The notes under the pieces: model-generated
The model's input: only the letters and a program-made list of their open reading frames with translations
What the model was told of the DNA's origin: nothing
Databases searched by the model: none
NCBI GenBank assembly: GCA_021904315.1
Contig: CM038907.1
Coordinates: forward strand, 28,961,223-29,025,222
Source of the DNA: Sphagnum magellanicum
Taxonomy: Eukaryota; Streptophyta; Sphagnopsida; Sphagnales; Sphagnaceae
DNA length: 64,000 nucleotides
Direction of reading: 5' to 3'
In this document: positions 63,207 to 64,000 of the stretch, one piece after another
Position numbering within the stretch: the stretch's first letter is position 1
Layout of the letters: each line of letters opens with the position of its first letter
Position numbers and translations under genes: made by a program

Positions 63207-64000
63207 TTGACAATATTGTTAAAGAATTTTAGAGGTTTCAATACAAATGTTGATGATCACAAAATAAATAGTATATTCATTTGCAAAACTTTTCAACCAA
63301 ATAATGCATGCAATTTGAAAACACAGGAAATGGTCAAAAAGATGTTCAAAGATTTTCATGGGACCTTGCAGGACTTTGAGAAGGCCAATTTTCTTGAATC
63401 ACACAATGCATTCATTTTGAAAACATGTGAAGAGGTTTAAAGAATGTCGAAAGATTATCGCGAAACCTTGCAAGATCTTGACAAGACTAATGTTTTCAAA
63501 CTAAACAATGTATTCACATCGAAAACACATGAAGATGTGAAAAGGATATTGCATGATTATCATGGAGTTTTGCGAGACCTCAACAAGGCTTATGCTTTTA
63601 AACCAAACAATGTATTCACAATGAGAACACATGAAGATGTCAAAAAGATATTGTATGATTATCATGGAGTTTTGCAAGACTTCAACAAGGTTAATGTTCT
63701 CGGACCAAACAATGCATTCACTTTGAAAACACATGGAGATGTGAACATGATATTGCATGATTATCGCGAAGTTTTGCAAAACCTTGACACCATTGATCCT
63801 ATTGAATCAAATGATGCATTCATTTTAACAACACGTGAAAAGGTCAAAAAGATGTTGAAAGATTATCAAGAAACCTTGCAAGACTTGAACAAGCTTAATG
63901 TTTTTGACCCAAATGATGCATTCATTTGGAGAACATGTGGAGATATCAAAAGGTTATTGAAAGATTATTCAAGAAGCTTGCAAGATTTTGACAAGGCTAA
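63207..64000 (+). CDS. 34-residue tandem-repeat protein, partial at the right edge
   Basis: An exact 102-bp period runs from about 63200 to the window end, with equivalent points at 63302, 63404, 63506, 63608, 63710, 63812 and 63914. One frame is open over all of it except for a single TAA at 63438-63440. From the ATG at 63444 it stays open to 64000 and beyond. The 34-residue unit contains PNNAF, then T-H-E-D-V-K-K-[IM]-L-x-D-Y, then L-Q-D-[LF]-[DN]-K; it is charged and probably helical. Copies differ substantially yet no copy has an out-of-frame indel. I do not recognise the family: the length is near PPR and TPR units but the pattern fits neither. The frame before 63440 (beginning near 63207) may be a decayed or spliced first part. 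The start is unsure. Confidence 0.5.

Noticed and set aside
63501-63779. Minus-strand frame over the right-edge repeats
   Set aside because: It mirrors the 102-bp tandem repeat. The plus strand is open over a longer stretch with a single stop and has the sensible composition.
1-64000. tRNA and rRNA genes
   Set aside because: I looked for cloverleaf-type A/B boxes and conserved rRNA cores by eye and saw none; a covariance-model scan would be decisive.

Overview
The window looks like nuclear DNA of a land plant. The evidence is two intron-bearing plant genes (an EIN2-type ethylene signalling gene and a plant WSS1A-type protease), GT-AG introns of 140-540 bp, plant telomere-type TTTAGGG boxes, a Ty1/copia element with a plant-type primer site, Helitrons, a pogo-like transposon and a Tourist-like MITE. 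Gene density is low and the spacers are AT-rich. A decayed kinase resembles the expanded Tyr-kinase-like families I associate with mosses and lycophytes, and the EIN2 keeps ancestral NRAMP residues. I therefore favour a non-flowering plant (homosporous lycophyte or fern; gymnosperm less likely because introns are short). This is inference.

Layout. 1-2.6 kb: GC-richer, with a two-exon gene for a divergent PLATZ-like zinc protein (+). 2.6-6.6 kb: AT-rich spacer. 6.64-8.07 kb: a fold-back element with about 0.5-kb inverted arms. 8.4-22.55 kb: a kinase pseudogene (-) cut in two by an old Ty1/copia element (LTRs 9285-9498 and 21809-22023, target duplication GTTAT). The copia element was itself filled by later insertions: a small Helitron-like element with a minisatellite, a GC-rich stretch with an unrecognised minus-strand gene, and a pogo-like transposase relic. 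It also carries an antisense fragment of an RNase H1 N-terminal domain. 24-33.3 kb: an OTU-bearing Helitron whose front half lies on the minus strand and whose helicase end lies on the plus strand, with inverted repeats flanking the front half.

34.3-36.75 kb: WSS1A-like DNA-protein crosslink protease (+, four exons). 36.8-42 kb: spacer, ending in a Tourist-like MITE. 43.7-49.7 kb: EIN2 (+, seven exons, 1547 residues). 50.3-50.6 kb: a repeat shared with 13.4-13.64 kb in opposite orientation. 50.6-58 kb: AT-rich spacer with tandem repeats. 58-58.1 kb: a near-perfect hairpin. 58.5-60.2 kb: GC-rich and purine-rich promoter-like DNA. 60.25-60.98 kb: three 242-bp tandem copies. 63.2 kb to the right edge: a reading frame made of exact 102-bp (34-residue) tandem repeats that runs out of the window.

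The two clear host genes act in separate processes (ethylene signalling; repair of DNA-protein crosslinks). No operon-like or clustered pathway logic is visible. The most unusual items are the repeat protein at the right edge, the metal-site residues kept in EIN2, and the apparently inverted Helitron.
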